A program made the position numbers and the translations under genes. Shown here one piece after another: positions 35,778 to 43,436 of a DNA stretch of 64,000 nt. Location: positions 558,001 to 622,000 of the forward strand of contig CAWGLY010000005.1 of the NCBI GenBank assembly GCA_963823505.1, in the 5' to 3' direction. The notes beneath the pieces were generated by a model. The model was not told the origin of the DNA. It was given only the letters and a program-made list of their open reading frames with translations, and ran no database searches. The number at the start of each line of letters is the position of its first letter. Position 1 is the first letter of the stretch. This stretch comes from DATHZQ01 sp963823505 (GTDB taxonomy: Bacteria > Actinomycetota > Acidimicrobiia > Spongiisociales > UBA5794).

Positions 35778-36026
35778 ATGACACAACTTGTTGCCCGGAT
35801 CGACACCGACCTCGCCAAGAGCATCGACCAGCTCGTCGCCGAGGGAGTCGTCGAGTCCCGATCGGACGCCGTTCGCAAGGGCCTCCAAGCGCTGGTCGAA
35901 CAAACCCGCCGCCGCCGGACGGCCGAAGCGATCGTCTCCGGCTACACGCTCCATCCCCAGAGTGAAGACGAAATGGCTTGGGCCGACCGGGCCACCGTGG
36001 AGATGATTGCCGAAGAGCCGTGGTAA
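35778..36026 (+). CDS. Ribbon-helix-helix antitoxin
   Basis: An 82-residue protein. The N-terminal strand-helix-helix reads TQLVARIDTDLAKSIDQLVA, then GVVESRSDAVRKGLQALVEQ, the ribbon-helix-helix DNA-binding pattern of CopG/MazE-type antitoxins. The acidic C-terminus (SEDEMAWADRATVEMIAEEP) is the expected toxin-binding tail. Its stop overlaps the GTG start of the toxin gene. It should bind its own promoter and neutralise the toxin. A TATGCT sequence 10 bases upstream of the ATG could be a -10 box for a nearly leaderless transcript. Confidence 0.88.
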   Translation: MTQLVARIDTDLAKSIDQLVAEGVVESRSDAVRKGLQALVEQTRRRRTAEAIVSGYTLHPQSEDEMAWADRATVEMIAEEPW

Positions 36027-36331
36027 CACCGCACCAGGGGGACATCTGGTGGGCCGAAGCAGCGGACAAACGCCGGCCCGTCCTGGTCGTGACTCGTTCC
36101 GAGGCGATCTCCGTGCTCAACTGGATCCTGGTGGCACCGATCAGCCGAAGCATTCGGGGCATCCCCACGGAGATACCACTCGATCAAGAGCACGGTGTCG
36201 ACGTGCCGTGCGCGGCATCGTTCGACAACCTCCAGCCCATCCGCAGGACCTTCCTGACCGACCGGATTGGGTCGCTGCCCTTTCCCCGCCAGGAGATCTG
36301 CCGAACCCTCGCCGCGATGGCAGACTGCTGA
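36020..36331 (+). CDS. mazF: MazF/PemK-type toxin endoribonuclease
   Basis: A 103-residue toxin starting VTPHQGDIWWAEAADKRRPV, the usual MazF opening with the R-P-V strand, then LVAPISRSIRGIPTEIPL and ASFDNLQPIRRTFLTDRIG. The S-(F)-D-N-(L) followed by R-(T) are typical active-site surroundings of MazF RNases. GTG at 36020 overlaps the antitoxin stop. It cleaves mRNA at short motifs and arrests growth when the antitoxin is lost. The pair lies between repeat copies C and D, which are inverted relative to each other. Confidence 0.92.
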   Translation: MVTPHQGDIWWAEAADKRRPVLVVTRSEAISVLNWILVAPISRSIRGIPTEIPLDQEHGVDVPCAASFDNLQPIRRTFLTDRIGSLPFPRQEICRTLAAMADC

Positions 36332-36634
36332 CGCCTACCACGCAACGCCGATCACCAAGCCACGGCCGAGAACGCACGCTTCGCCGACCACTCGGAAACG
36401 GCACCAACATGGTTGGGTGTTCGAACGCTGACCGTGACGATGGTGGTTGCCGTGTGCACTCGCCGTGGCCGCACCAAACCGCACACCACGACCCCAGAGC
36501 CGTGACCCAGCAAGCAGCCCTGAGGGACCATCAGTTGCCCGGTACGCCCCGCAGTGACGCAACGCCGACGGGAGTGAGCGCCTCGCCGGTAGGGGAGTGG
36601 GGTTCGTCCCCGAACAGTTGGTGGCTTCGCTCGG
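36332..36634. other. Intergenic stretch without a recognisable gene
   Basis: All frames are Pro/Arg/His-rich translations of GC-rich DNA. No motif, hairpin or repeat was recognised. Confidence 0.35.
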
Positions 36635-36889
36635 CTAATAGTCCGCAGATGCTCCAATCAGGCGGACACGGAGGAGGCTCAGGTCTGGGTTCTCCGGATG
36701 GGGAGCCAGGATCATCTCGCCGCGAGCCTTCCGGAAGATTCGGGTCCCACCGTCGATGGCGATGTCGACCTCCCAGTCGCCGACGAGTTCTGTGTAGTCG
36801 AGCATGAACGATGAGCTGATGAGCCCTTCGGGAAGATCGAGGATGTACGTGCACATGAAGTTGTCGATCGAATACCGGAACTCAGCCAT
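36635..36889 (-). CDS. Small conserved-looking hypothetical protein
   Basis: An 84-residue protein, MAEFRYSIDNFMCTYILDLP, then VGDWEVDIAIDGGTRIFRKA and LSLLRVRLIGASADY. It has balanced composition and alternating strands, so it is likely real, but I do not recognise the family. ATG at 36889 is taken as start because the frame upstream runs into repeat copy D. The gene starts only 18 bases from that repeat, so insertion may have cut its promoter or an original longer N-terminus. Confidence 0.55.
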   Translation of the reverse strand: MAEFRYSIDNFMCTYILDLPEGLISSSFMLDYTELVGDWEVDIAIDGGTRIFRKARGEMILAPHPENPDLSLLRVRLIGASADY

Positions 36890-36907
36890 GTAGCGTGGCC
36901 GAAAGGT

Positions 36908-36990
36908 GCGAAATCGACTGACGCCACGTGTCGTTTCCACTGACATTCGCTGTCGTTCGTCACTGACATTTGGTGTCGTTGCACAGCTGA
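36908..36990 (-). repeat. Dispersed iteron-type repeat, copy D
   Basis: Reverse strand: TGTGCAACGACACCAAATG, then GAACGACAGCGAATGTCAGTG, then GAAACGACACGTGGCGTCAG, ending TCGATTTCGC. Three ~22-base units with the core AACGACA...TGTCAGTG. Inverted relative to copy C. Confidence 0.72.
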
Positions 36991-37024
36991 TCCGAGACGC
37001 CTCGTCCACTCACCGTGTCCGGGG

Positions 37025-37129
37025 GCGCAAAATCGACTCTCACAGCCTGTCGTTTTGAGTCTCACGGCGTGACGTTTTCCGTCTCATCCGGTGTCGTATT
37101 GCACTCTCATTCGGTGTCGTTGCACAATC
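37025..37129 (-). repeat. Dispersed iteron-type repeat, copy E
   Basis: Reverse strand: GTGCAACGACACCGAATGAG, AATACGACACCGGATGAG, AAAACGTCACGCCGTGAG, AAAACGACAGGCTGTGAGAG, then TCGATTTTGCGC. Four units of 22 bases. It is the longest copy and shows the period most clearly. Confidence 0.75.
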
Positions 37130-37243
37130 GGACACCGGGGGAGGCGGACAGAGATGGATCCAGGAGATGTACTTTACATAACGTGGATTATGGGCGGTAG
37201 CTAAAGTCGAGGCCGTTGCGGTCGCTCAGCGTCTTGTCACGCT

Positions 37244-37393
37244 CTCGATAGCGTCGAGTCATTCGACACGTCCGATATCTCTCTGGAAGCGTTGGAGGAG
37301 GCGCTGCTGGATCGGCAGGCTGCGATCAACCGGCTCCACGCCGAACAGGTAGTTCTGCTGCGGGCACTGGATGTGGGTGGATCAGGTCGATGA
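37244..37393 (+). pseudogene. N-terminal fragment resembling a DUF222/HNH endonuclease
   Basis: Reads LDSVESFDTSDISLEALEEA, then LLDRQAAINRLHAEQVVLLR, then ALDVGG and a stop. This resembles the helical N-terminus of actinobacterial DUF222 proteins that precede an HNH nuclease. There is no credible start codon and no HNH domain. It lies beside repeat copy E and a short dyad (CATAACGTGGATTATG near 37178), suggesting truncation by mobile DNA. The remaining sequence to 37605 holds no recognised gene. Confidence 0.45.
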
Positions 37394-37605
37394 GTCACGG
37401 TCGCGATTCGCCACCGGGTCGGAGCGGGGAGACCGCCGACATCGCGACAACGATTCCCGGCGAGGGCGACTCCGGCTGGGACGGACGAGAGCCCTTCGGC
37501 CCTGCCACCGTCCGGCGCTCCGGCGTACCGTGAGATTGGAGGTGAATCGCGCCGGTCCCTCCAGCGCTCGCTGCTCCCACCGGCGCGTGAATGGGAGACG
37601 CCACC

Positions 37606-38731
37606 ATGCGCTTCCGTGTCACGGTCCTCGTTTTCGTATGTGCCCTGGTGGCTGCGTCGTGTGGTGGCGGCTCGACCGCCCAGCTCGGCGCCACGTCCAC
37701 GACGGACACCTCGAGATCTTCGACCACTCGTGCGCCGACCACCACGACGACAAGACCTACGACAAGGACCACGACGACAACCGACCAAGCTGCCTCCACC
37801 CGAGCTCGGCACCGGCCTTCTGTGCCGCGACGTGTACTCCGCCGGCTACGGATTCACCGATGCTCTCGCCTACTGGGTGCGGGAGGGCATGCCCGCCCGC
37901 ATGGACGAGGACGGTGACGGTATCCCGTGCGAGACCGTGTATCCATCGGCGGACATCGATGCCGTGCTCACGTTCGACGCCGGGGCCGCCATCGCGGCCG
38001 GCGAGGTCTGCAGAGACGTCAACGCCGCCGGCTACGGGTTCACCGACGCCCTCGCCTACTGGGTCCGTGAGGGTGCGCCCGCTCGCATGGACGCAGACCA
38101 CAACGGCCTTCCCTGCGAGACGGTGTACGGCTGGGATGAGATTCTCGCCGTGATGGCATTCGACGGCGCCCCATACGAGTCCCCCGAGCCACCACCCGGC
38201 GTCACGATCGCCAGCATCGCCGCCGACGTCCAGCGGCAGTTGCAGGCCGCCTGGGATGCTGAGCCGGACCGCCCCGAAGGCGTGCTCGGTCCGCTCCAGG
38301 TGACCTGCGAGGACTCGACTCGGCTCGTTGCCATGGGTGACGTGTTTGCCTGTGCCGGCGTCCCCGACACCGAGCCGGACTTCCTGCTCGACCCGGCGGG
38401 CGTCGTGTTCCTGGTACTCGACGACGACGGCGCCGTCTCCGCCACATGGGGCACCGACGTGCCCGACCAGACCGAGGTCTTCAGGGACATGTACGAGGAG
38501 GTCGGCACCGGCCTGCTGTGCAGGGACCTCGTCGAGTCGGACGAGGCCGGCTACTTCTCGGCATACGGCGGCACCCCGATGGGGAACTACTTCCACGCGT
38601 TGCTGTACTGGTTCCTTGATGGCATGCCGGACCGGATGGATGCAGACGGCGACGGCGTTCCGTGTGAAACCGTGTTCTCCCAGGACGCCATCGACGCCGT
38701 GTGGAGCGGTGGTGCGCTCGCCGGCCTGTGA
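37606..38731 (+). pseudogene. Excalibur-domain lipoprotein gene with an apparent frameshift
   Basis: The 5' part reads as a lipoprotein signal and Thr-rich linker (MRFRVTVLVFVCALVAASCG, then SSTTRAPTTTTTRPTTRTTT), but the frame continuing from there is Arg-rich nonsense. In the next frame, from about 37790, a clean protein begins (PPELGTGLLCRDVYSAGYGF) with three Excalibur calcium-binding motifs: MDEDGDGIPCETVY, MDADHNGLPCETVY and MDADGDGVPCETVF. A DUF4333-like middle (near 38220-38400) separates the second and third. One indel in the repetitive Thr codons (37740-37800) would restore a ~375-residue surface protein. Sequencing error, phase variation or real inactivation are all possible. Confidence 0.78.
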
Positions 38732-38855
38732 GATGCCTCAGTCCGCCGTCGAACTCGAACACGTACACGGCGCCCACGACGAACAGCTCACCAGACTTGA
38801 CCCCGGGAGCCCCGACCATCACCGTTTGCGTCGGCTCGAGCTACTTCGTCGACGG

Positions 38856-38907
38856 CGACCGGCTCAACACCGTGGCGTGATCGACCGGCTCAACACCGTT
38901 GCGTGAT
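38856..38907 (+). repeat. 26-bp tandem duplication
   Basis: CGACCGGCTCAACACCGTGG then CGTGAT occurs twice head to tail with one difference (GTGG against GTTG). It lies between the Excalibur gene and the Ddn-like gene and has no evident function. Confidence 0.85.
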
Positions 38908-38935
38908 GCAATACCACCGCCTCTAATCTCCGAGC

Positions 38936-39331
38936 ATGCCGCTGCCACGCTGGGTCGCACGCTTCAACAAGCGATTCACCAATCGGATTCTCGAGCCGAT
39001 GGCTCGGCGATCGTCTGGGTTTGGCGTTGTCGAGCACATCGGGAGAACGAGCGGCCGTCACTTCCAGACCCCAGTCAACGTGTTTGACGCCGACGGTGCC
39101 ATGCTCATCGCTCTGACCTATGGACCGACCGCCGATTGGTTCCGCAACGTCCAGGCCGGCGGCAGCCACATCGTGACCAAGGGCACCACCTTCGAGATTG
39201 CCGGCGTTCGTCTCGTCGATCGCGGAACGGCCTTCCCCTACCTCCCGCGCCTCGTCCGTCTCGCCCTCAGAATCCTCACCGTCACCGACTTCGCCCTCCT
39301 ATCGGTGTCCGCAGATAATCCGTCACAGTGA
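38936..39331 (+). CDS. Deazaflavin (F420)-dependent nitroreductase family protein
   Basis: A 131-residue protein of the Ddn/split-barrel family. VVEHIGRTSGRHFQTPVNVF near residues 31-50 is the characteristic H-x-G-R-x-S-G...T-P strand, followed by LIALTYGPTADWFRNVQAGG. These enzymes use reduced F420 or bind heme/flavin-like cofactors, and are common in actinobacteria. The C-terminal part (YLPRLVRLALRILTVTDFAL) is more hydrophobic, suggesting membrane association. Length is near the family norm (~140). Substrate unknown. Confidence 0.87.
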   Translation: MPLPRWVARFNKRFTNRILEPMARRSSGFGVVEHIGRTSGRHFQTPVNVFDADGAMLIALTYGPTADWFRNVQAGGSHIVTKGTTFEIAGVRLVDRGTAFPYLPRLVRLALRILTVTDFALLSVSADNPSQ

Positions 39332-39555
39332 CGTATCTTTCTCCGCACCGGCGATCGAGCTGTGATGTCGCCCCTGCATGCGAAGCCGCCCGCCATGGTG
39401 ACAGCGCAGGATGATCCGCTCCATGACAAGCTCGCCGAGATCGGCAATCGAGCCCGCCGCATCGGTCGCGACCGAGCAATTTCCCACGCATTCGACGTTT
39501 CTGGCTAGAGGTCGACGCCTCGTTGCTTGCCTCGCATCGGGTGGCTCGCACTGAT
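39332..39555. other. Intergenic region left of the rhodopsin segment
   Basis: Contains a partial copy of the GTCAC-N-GTGAC dyad (39334-39344). A short forward frame (39365-39508, ending ARRIGRDRAISHAFDVSG) looks weakly protein-like, but I would not call it a gene. No promoter identified. Confidence 0.3.
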
Positions 39556-39609
39556 GCGTCACCGTGACGATTTTGACATCCGCCTCATGGCGGCGCGCTG
39601 GGCCGTCTT
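39556..39609 (+). repeat. Direct repeat flanking the rhodopsin segment, left copy
   Basis: Contains GTCACCGTGAC and, further on, ACATCCGCCTCATGGCGGCG. About 48 of 54 positions match the copy at 41419-41472. The repeat contains two small dyads (GTCAC-C-GTGAC and CCGCC-TCAT-GGCGG), as in miniature mobile elements. Confidence 0.75.
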
Positions 39610-39771
39610 TGCACCACGGTGATCTGGGTCTCCCCTCGTCCGAGACCTCCAGATCGCGGACTGTTACCAGCCCTCCGGGCCTGCCCGATGCGAACCGTCT
39701 CGATTCTGCAGTCCGCGTTGGCAGCCGGCTCCGTAAAAGGGATGTCACCCGTACCACACCTTGGAGCCACC

Positions 39772-40251
39772 ATGACGATGACGACGACAAGCTGGCTGGA
39801 CGGTGCCAGTGGGAGCAAATGGACGGATGTCCCCTACTTCACTCAGACCGTCGAGCTGCTTCGGTCCGTGCGGGATCACGATTTCGACACTCTCGCCGCC
39901 CTCTGTGATGACGACTTCGGCATAGTCGATCTCGACCCGAGTGGCGGAAACGTGATGGTGCGGACCAGGGCCGAATGGGAGGGCTGGTTCAAGCGACTCT
40001 TCACGGAGCTCGATGCAGCATCCGCATCCACCGACAGCGTAATCCAGGATTACCAGGCGATCGAGACTCCTGAGCTGGGCTACAGCGTCGTCGAATTTCG
40101 CCAGAGCCTGGCAATGGCAGATCTGACCGCGTACTTCGACTGTGTCGCCACGATCATCTGGAAGCTCACACCCGAGGGCTGGAAAGAGTCCCGCTGGCAC
40201 GTCTCTCTCCTCGCAACGGATATACCGGAGGGTTTCCCAACCGCCCAGTAG
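39772..40251 (+). CDS. NTF2-like (SnoaL-type) protein
   Basis: A 159-residue protein. ATG at 39772 follows TTGGAG. PYFTQTVELLRSVRDHDFDT, then LAALCDDDFGIVDLDPSG, and later VVEFRQSLAMADLTAYFDCV with TIIWKLTPEGWKESRWHVSL give the helix-then-beta-sheet order of NTF2-like folds, which serve as small-molecule-binding or isomerase/association domains. No signal peptide. It is the only gene between the left direct repeat and the rhodopsin. A link to the rhodopsin (for example retinal handling) would be speculation. Confidence 0.72.
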   Translation: MTMTTTSWLDGASGSKWTDVPYFTQTVELLRSVRDHDFDTLAALCDDDFGIVDLDPSGGNVMVRTRAEWEGWFKRLFTELDAASASTDSVIQDYQAIETPELGYSVVEFRQSLAMADLTAYFDCVATIIWKLTPEGWKESRWHVSLLATDIPEGFPTAQ

Positions 40252-40324
40252 AACGCCGTAGACGCTTCGTCTCCGGCCACGCAACAACGCTCAGTTTCGC
40301 GAGGCGTCACCGCTCACACCTGCG

Positions 40325-40367
40325 GGCGTTTCTGATGAACAAACGCCTGGCAATTGGTGCTATTGCC
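40325..40367. promoter_or_regulatory. Hairpin and dyad upstream of the rhodopsin gene
   Basis: GGCGTTT (40325) pairs with AAACGCC (40341), and GGCAAT (40349) pairs with ATTGCC (40362), directly before the AAAGGAAG ribosome site of the rhodopsin. The first may terminate upstream transcription or form a leader hairpin; the second could be an operator. Function is inferred from symmetry and position only. Confidence 0.35.
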
Positions 40368-40380
40368 CGAAAGGAAGACA

Positions 40381-41193
40381 ATGTCATTCGAAAACACATT
40401 CACGTATACGGCAGTACAGTACGAGCTGGTGCTCGGCGTGTTCACGCTCGTTGCGGCAGTATTCGCTGCCGTTCTCGTCTACTCGCTGGCAACGGCCGGC
40501 AGCATCGCACCGCGGTACCGGCTCACGTCGTACCTGACAGGCGTAGTGATGGTGTCTGCCGTCATCGAGCTCGGACTGCTCGCCCTGCGTTGGGGTAACG
40601 CATTCGAGTGGAACGGCACCGCCTATACGTCGACCGGCGATTTGTTCTCGAACGGGTTCCGCTACATGAATTGGAGCATCGACGTTCCCGTTCTGCTCAC
40701 CCAGTTGCTCATCGTCGCCGGCATCACCGGAGCCGCGTTTCGGAAGCGCTGGGCGGCTTTCGTTATTGCCGGTCTGGCGATGATCTGGACCGGGTACATC
40801 GGCCAATTCGACGAGGTTGAGGGTGGCCTCTCTTTCTGGGGCTGGGGCGCAGTCAGCACGGTGTTCTACTTCTGGCTGCTCTACGTGGCCTGGCAGACGC
40901 TGCGGGATGCCAAGGCGAGTGCACCGAACGACGGCGTCCGTCGCCTGTTCGGCTACGTGTGGATCCTGTTCCTCGTGTCCTGGACCATCTACCCGCTCGC
41001 ATACCTGATGCCACAGATCTCCGCCACGGTTGAAGGAGTTGTCGCCCGCAACTTCATCTACAGCTTTGCCGACATTGCCTCCAAGGCCGTCTACGGAATC
41101 ATGCTGGCCATCATCGCCCAGAAGCTCAGTGCCCTCCGAGGCTTCAAGCCGGCAATCGAGGCCGAAGAGGCGTTCGCCGAGCAGATGTCGTAG
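40381..41193 (+). CDS. Microbial rhodopsin with NDQ motif: light-driven sodium pump type
   Basis: A 270-residue seven-helix protein. Helix C reads FRYMNWSIDVPVLLTQLL: N97, D101 and Q108 occupy the positions of bacteriorhodopsin D85, T89 and D96, the NDQ motif of sodium pumps such as KR2 (N112, D116, Q123). R94 is conserved. Helix F has SWTIYPLAY (retinal-pocket W201, Y204, P205). Helix G has FADIASKAVYG with D231 and Schiff-base K235. Leu105 sits at the green-tuning position. The ATG at 40381 follows AAAGGAAG; an upstream ATG at 40354 is less likely. A strong hairpin follows. It should export Na+ in light. No retinal-synthesis gene is in the window. Confidence 0.96.
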   Translation: MSFENTFTYTAVQYELVLGVFTLVAAVFAAVLVYSLATAGSIAPRYRLTSYLTGVVMVSAVIELGLLALRWGNAFEWNGTAYTSTGDLFSNGFRYMNWSIDVPVLLTQLLIVAGITGAAFRKRWAAFVIAGLAMIWTGYIGQFDEVEGGLSFWGWGAVSTVFYFWLLYVAWQTLRDAKASAPNDGVRRLFGYVWILFLVSWTIYPLAYLMPQISATVEGVVARNFIYSFADIASKAVYGIMLAIIAQKLSALRGFKPAIEAEEAFAEQMS

Positions 41194-41213
41194 CGAGAGC
41201 TGGAACAGAAGGA

Positions 41214-41247
41214 CAATGGGCGGGCTCCGTTTGGAGCCCGCCCATTG
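41214..41247 (+). terminator. Strong hairpin terminator after the rhodopsin gene
   Basis: CAATGGGCGGGCTCC - GTTT - GGAGCCCGCCCATTG: a perfect 15-base stem with a 4-base loop, 20 bases after the rhodopsin stop. No T-tract follows, which is common in high-GC actinobacterial terminators. Confidence 0.82.
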
Positions 41248-41251
41248 GTGC

Positions 41252-41418
41252 CGCAAGGTCCGGTTGCACGACACCGTCGATTTCTGGCGGGTCTCAGCGG
41301 TCACGCCTGGGGAGTTCATGCAGCTCTCGGCCGAGATGCGGCTACCCGGCGACGCCTGGCTGGAGTGGCGGCTCGGCGAAGGCGGCGGAGGACGACAACT
41401 CGAGCAGACCGCCGACTT
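41252..41418 (+). pseudogene. Fragment of a DUF2867-type C-terminal domain
   Basis: Reads RKVRLHDTVDFWRVSAVTPG, then EFMQLSAEMRLPGDAWLEWR and LEQTADFRHRD before passing into the right direct repeat. The VDFWRV...L-x-AEMR-x-PG-x-AWLEWR pattern is that of the DUF2867 domain at the end of some NAD(P)-binding epimerase-like proteins. The catalytic N-terminal part is absent, so this is a remnant cut on both sides. The remaining stretch to 41717 has no recognised gene. Confidence 0.6.
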
Positions 41419-41472
41419 CCGTCACCGTGACACTCTCGACATCCGCCTCATGGCGGCGCGCCGGGCCGCCTT
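41419..41472 (+). repeat. Direct repeat flanking the rhodopsin segment, right copy
   Basis: CCGTCACCGTGACACTCTCG, then ACATCCGCCTCATGGCGGCG, nearly matching 39556-39609 in the same orientation. It interrupts the DUF2867 fragment. Confidence 0.75.
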
Positions 41473-41717
41473 GGGTGTTGGCTCCTCGTCCGGGCGAAGT
41501 GCTGCCGCATCGGGGCGCCGCACCCGGCGGCGGGTGGACGGGAGCACTTGGTGAGAGAGCATGGGCATCGCGGTCCTCGGTTCGTCTCCGAGAAGAGATG
41601 CACGAGCGGCATGTGATACGCAGAGTCGCAACCGGGCCCTCCGTCTCCTGCGGCACTCGACCTGCGCCGGTTGACGAAGCCGGAAACTGTCACTGTGCGC
41701 AGGTACGCTCCCCAGTG

Positions 41718-42206
41718 ATGGATGTAGAAGTCACCCGAAGCAATCGACGCAAGAAGACCGTGCAGGCCCGATTGGTGGACGGGGTGCTGCGGATTGCGAT
41801 CCCGAGCCACCTCTCCCCCACCGAGGAGGCGCACTGGGTCACGGTGATGCAGAAACGGTTCACCGCCCGCACCCATTCGGATCGTATCGACCTCCCCGCG
41901 CGAGCTCAGGCCCTCGCCGCCCGATATGCGCTCGGCGCACCCGAGAGCATTCTCTGGTCAGATCGACAGACAACTTTGTGGGGCTCGTGCACGACATCCA
42001 CGGGCAAGATCCGGATCTCCCGTCGCGTCGCCGAGTTTCCGGATTGGGTCGTCGACTACGTGATCATCCACGAACTCGCCCACCTGCTGAACCCAACTCA
42101 CAATCGGGCGTTCTGGGACCTGGTCAACCGATACCCGATGGCGGAGCGAGCGCGCGGCTACCTGATCGCCAAGAGTGACGGCATGCCAGAACCCTCAGAT
42201 GCCTGA
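41718..42206 (+). CDS. YgjP-like (DUF45) zinc metallopeptidase
   Basis: A 162-residue soluble protein. The N-terminal domain reads VEVTRSNRRKKTVQARLVDG; the catalytic part has LWGSCTTSTGKIRISRRVAE (residues 88-105) and the zinc site HELAHLLNPTHNRAFW, with H118, E119, H122 and probably H128. This is the YgjP/M48-related minigluzincin family, sometimes associated with restriction systems as a DUF45 protein. Its 3' end overlaps the DUF4404 gene in tail-to-tail orientation by 12 bases. Physiological substrate unknown. Confidence 0.92.
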   Translation: MDVEVTRSNRRKKTVQARLVDGVLRIAIPSHLSPTEEAHWVTVMQKRFTARTHSDRIDLPARAQALAARYALGAPESILWSDRQTTLWGSCTTSTGKIRISRRVAEFPDWVVDYVIIHELAHLLNPTHNRAFWDLVNRYPMAERARGYLIAKSDGMPEPSDA

Positions 42207-42452
42207 AGCCGTCAGCGAGTCGACAACACTCTGCACGGTCTCGGAGAGCCGGGGATGCCCGGCCTCAAATCGGCGCACGCTGAGCCGCAGGCGATCGAGC
42301 AGATCATTGTGGTCGTCCTCGCTCGGTGCGTCTTTGCCGAGGTATTCACCCACCTGATCGGCCAGCTCACCGGCGCTCTGGTCGCCTGCAGCTGCGGCAT
42401 CGCTCAACTGGGCGTGGACTTCTTCGAGGTGCTCTCTGGCCTTGTCGGTCAT
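42195..42452 (-). CDS. DUF4404-family small protein
   Basis: An 85-residue protein, MTDKAREHLEEVHAQLSDAA, ending HPRLSETVQSVVDSLTASGI. The helical acidic body and the HP-x-L...L-x-x-x-GI ending match DUF4404. ATG at 42452 is preferred over longer upstream starts because it starts the conserved region. No known function. Confidence 0.77.
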   Translation of the reverse strand: MTDKAREHLEEVHAQLSDAAAAGDQSAGELADQVGEYLGKDAPSEDDHNDLLDRLRLSVRRFEAGHPRLSETVQSVVDSLTASGI

Positions 42453-42542
42453 GGGCCTCCTCCGGGCTCGCCATACCCTGACGATACCGCACCACAGCCT
42501 GCCCCTCGCCTCTGTCCTCGGCAAGTGACTATCTTCAGCAGC

Positions 42543-43403
42543 ATGACGCGCACTTCTCGAATCACGGTACTCTTCACGGCACTTCTCCTCGTTGTTGCGG
42601 CCTGCGGTGGCGATGACGATGCCGGAGGCACCACCACAACACTCGCGGCCGGCTCGGCCACGACCTCTGCCGCACCACCAGATACGACCAGCGCACCCGC
42701 CGTTTCGACCACGGCCTCACCCGAAACAACTTCCGCTCCCGAGACCACGACGACTGTGGCTCCAGCGACCACCACCCCTGCACCGGCGACCTCCGGCGAT
42801 GCCGAGGCAACCGTGATGGAGAAGACGGACGCAGCGCTCGCCGTCGTGCCTGACGGCTGGACGAGCGCCGTTGTCGCCAGCGACGCCGATGCTGCCGACT
42901 CCGATGAGATCTACGGCCCGTGCAGTGCTCCCGGAGCCTTCGACCTGGCCAACCTCGATGCCGCCACCGTCGCCATCTCGACGGTCATGATCGATGCCCC
43001 TCAAGACCCGACCTCCTTCTTCCCGCCACCGTCGGCAACGATCGAAGCCCGCGTATTCGAATCTGCCGGAGTGGCGGAGGACGCTTTCGCCGTGCTCGAA
43101 ACCGTCGTCGGCACCGACGAGGGCCGAGACTGCCTCACCGAACAATTCATCACCCTTGTCGGCGAAGGCGCGCCAGAGGATGCCGAATACGACATCTCCG
43201 TCGAAGCAGTCGCCGTCCCCGGAGCCGACGTCGGTACCCGCCTCATCATTGGCGCTGCCGTTGAGGGAATCACCTTCGAGTTTCAGTTCGACTTGCTCGC
43301 CACCCTGCACGGTGACTGCACCATCTACGGCACATTCTTCTCGTTCGGTGCGGAGTTCGACGAGGCAACGCGGGATGCGATCTATGCGGCGGCGACCGGC
43401 TGA
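42543..43403 (+). CDS. Thr-rich-linker lipoprotein, unknown function
   Basis: A 286-residue exported protein. Signal MTRTSRITVLFTALLLVVAA then C21 (lipobox), followed by a low-complexity Thr/Ala/Pro linker to about residue 85 and a globular domain with EIYGPCSAPGAFDLANLDAA, three later cysteines and EYDISVEAVAVPGADVGTRL. The layout (lipid anchor, flexible linker, compact beta-rich domain) recalls PknH-sensor-like or LpqN-like extracellular domains of actinobacteria, but I cannot confirm a family. Confidence 0.8.
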   Translation: MTRTSRITVLFTALLLVVAACGGDDDAGGTTTTLAAGSATTSAAPPDTTSAPAVSTTASPETTSAPETTTTVAPATTTPAPATSGDAEATVMEKTDAALAVVPDGWTSAVVASDADAADSDEIYGPCSAPGAFDLANLDAATVAISTVMIDAPQDPTSFFPPPSATIEARVFESAGVAEDAFAVLETVVGTDEGRDCLTEQFITLVGEGAPEDAEYDISVEAVAVPGADVGTRLIIGAAVEGITFEFQFDLLATLHGDCTIYGTFFSFGAEFDEATRDAIYAAATG

Positions 43404-43436
43404 TCGGTCACCTCGGCTGATTAGCCTTGTGCCCAG

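Noticed and set aside
36352..36657. Reverse-strand Arg-rich frame after mazF
   Set aside because: No motif, and the amino-acid mix is typical of noncoding high-GC sequence.
37178..37193. CATAACGTGGATTATG dyad as a recombinase attachment site
   Set aside because: It is suggestive beside the DUF222 remnant, but only one copy was found and no recombinase gene lies near it.
39365..39508. 47-residue forward frame before the left rhodopsin repeat
   Set aside because: Weakly protein-like, but with no ribosome site and an equally open antisense frame.
34000..42000. Integron cassette array
   Set aside because: Accessory genes occur in series, but I see no integrase gene and the repeats have no attC-like core sites.
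42195..42206. Overlap of the metallopeptidase and DUF4404 genes as a sign of error
   Set aside because: A 12-base tail-to-tail overlap is normal in compact genomes, and both C-termini fit their families.
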